From JASFEQ01 sp050124735 (GTDB lineage Bacteria; Desulfobacterota; DSM-4660; Desulfatiglandales; HGW-15): 6,156 nucleotides of DNA. Both the position numbers and the translations under genes were made by a program. Below the pieces are notes generated by a model, which saw nothing but the letters and a program-made list of their open reading frames with translations, was not told the DNA's origin and did not search any database. The DNA is taken from assembly GCA_050124735.1 (NCBI GenBank), contig JASFEQ010000274.1:1-6156 (forward strand), read 5' to 3'. This document shows positions 5,895-6,156 of this stretch, in pieces (the first letter of the stretch is position 1; each line of letters starts with the position of its first letter).

Positions 5895-6156
5895 ATGGCT
5901 AATGAGTCCCAAGGAATAAGTAAAGGCTATTGCGGCAGGGTCCTTCACGTGGATTTGAGTACCTCTACGATTTCCTACCAGGAACTGGACGAAGCCTTCT
6001 ATCAGAAATACTTGGGGGGTTTGGGCCTGGGAGCCAAGGTCCTCTGGGACCGCATAAAACCTGGCGTGGATCCCATGGGTCCAGACAATGTACTCGGTTT
6101 TACCACCGGCCTGCTCACGGATACCGGCTCTCTTTTTACGGGCCGGTTCAGTGTGG
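5895..6156 (+). CDS. Aldehyde:ferredoxin oxidoreductase family protein (partial, N-terminal 87 residues)
   Basis: Family members carry a tungsto-bis-pterin and a 4Fe-4S cluster. They oxidise aldehydes to acids with ferredoxin as partner; some relatives, such as BamB of class II benzoyl-CoA reductase, work on other substrates. The 87 visible residues follow the family N-terminal domain: GYCGRVLHVDLS (11-22), YLGGLGLGAKVLWDRI (39-54), DPMGPDNVLGF (59-69) and TGLLTDTGSLFTGRFSV (71-87). Arg84 in GRFSV lines up with the arginine that contacts the pterin in archaeal AOR, by recall alignment. The cluster cysteines and most pterin residues lie past the right edge, as these proteins usually exceed 580 residues, so subfamily and substrate cannot be decided. 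The start is fixed by AGGAGG. No pathway partner is adjacent within the window; the nearest upstream gene faces away. Confidence 0.9.
   Translation, partial: MANESQGISKGYCGRVLHVDLSTSTISYQELDEAFYQKYLGGLGLGAKVLWDRIKPGVDPMGPDNVLGFTTGLLTDTGSLFTGRFSV

Overview
The window looks like core chromosome of an anaerobic bacterium, most likely a deltaproteobacterial-type (Desulfobacterota) sulfate reducer, syntroph or metal reducer. This is inferred from a system II (ResB/CcsA) cytochrome c maturation pair sharing the window with an acyl-CoA dehydrogenase and a tungsten-type aldehyde:ferredoxin oxidoreductase homologue. Base composition looks close to balanced by eye. No tRNA, rRNA, CRISPR array or intact mobile element was seen.

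Layout. Bases 1-1176 hold the minus-strand seryl-tRNA synthetase gene serS, cut by the left edge after class II motif 3. A 239-base divergent spacer with back-to-back candidate promoters separates it from resB (1416-2837, +). resB overlaps resC/ccsA (2834-3676, +) by four bases, so the two halves of the heme export and cytochrome c synthetase complex are translationally coupled. A spacer rich in inverted repeats (about 3728-3838) follows; its first hairpin may end the resBC transcript, and a good sigma-70-like promoter lies just after it. Next is an acyl-CoA dehydrogenase family gene (3956-5101, +). A small convergent orphan gene (5149-5460, -) comes next, then 434 bases without a convincing gene. 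The N-terminal 87 codons of an aldehyde:ferredoxin oxidoreductase family gene (5895 to the right edge, +) close the window.

How the genes work together. ResB and CcsA form one machine that carries heme across the membrane and attaches it to apocytochromes c, as expected in a cell using c-type cytochromes for anaerobic respiration. The acyl-CoA dehydrogenase and the aldehyde:ferredoxin oxidoreductase suggest anaerobic fatty or aromatic acid metabolism, but they are separated by an opposing gene and are not one operon. The serS gene is housekeeping and unrelated to its neighbours.

Most interesting points. By hand alignment, the acyl-CoA dehydrogenase homologue lacks a glutamate at both positions where this family usually places its catalytic base, and it departs from family motifs elsewhere, so its reaction may differ from ordinary dehydrogenation. 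The spacer at 3728-3838 has nested perfect inverted repeats worth a structured-RNA or dispersed-repeat check. No clearly new multi-gene system could be supported.
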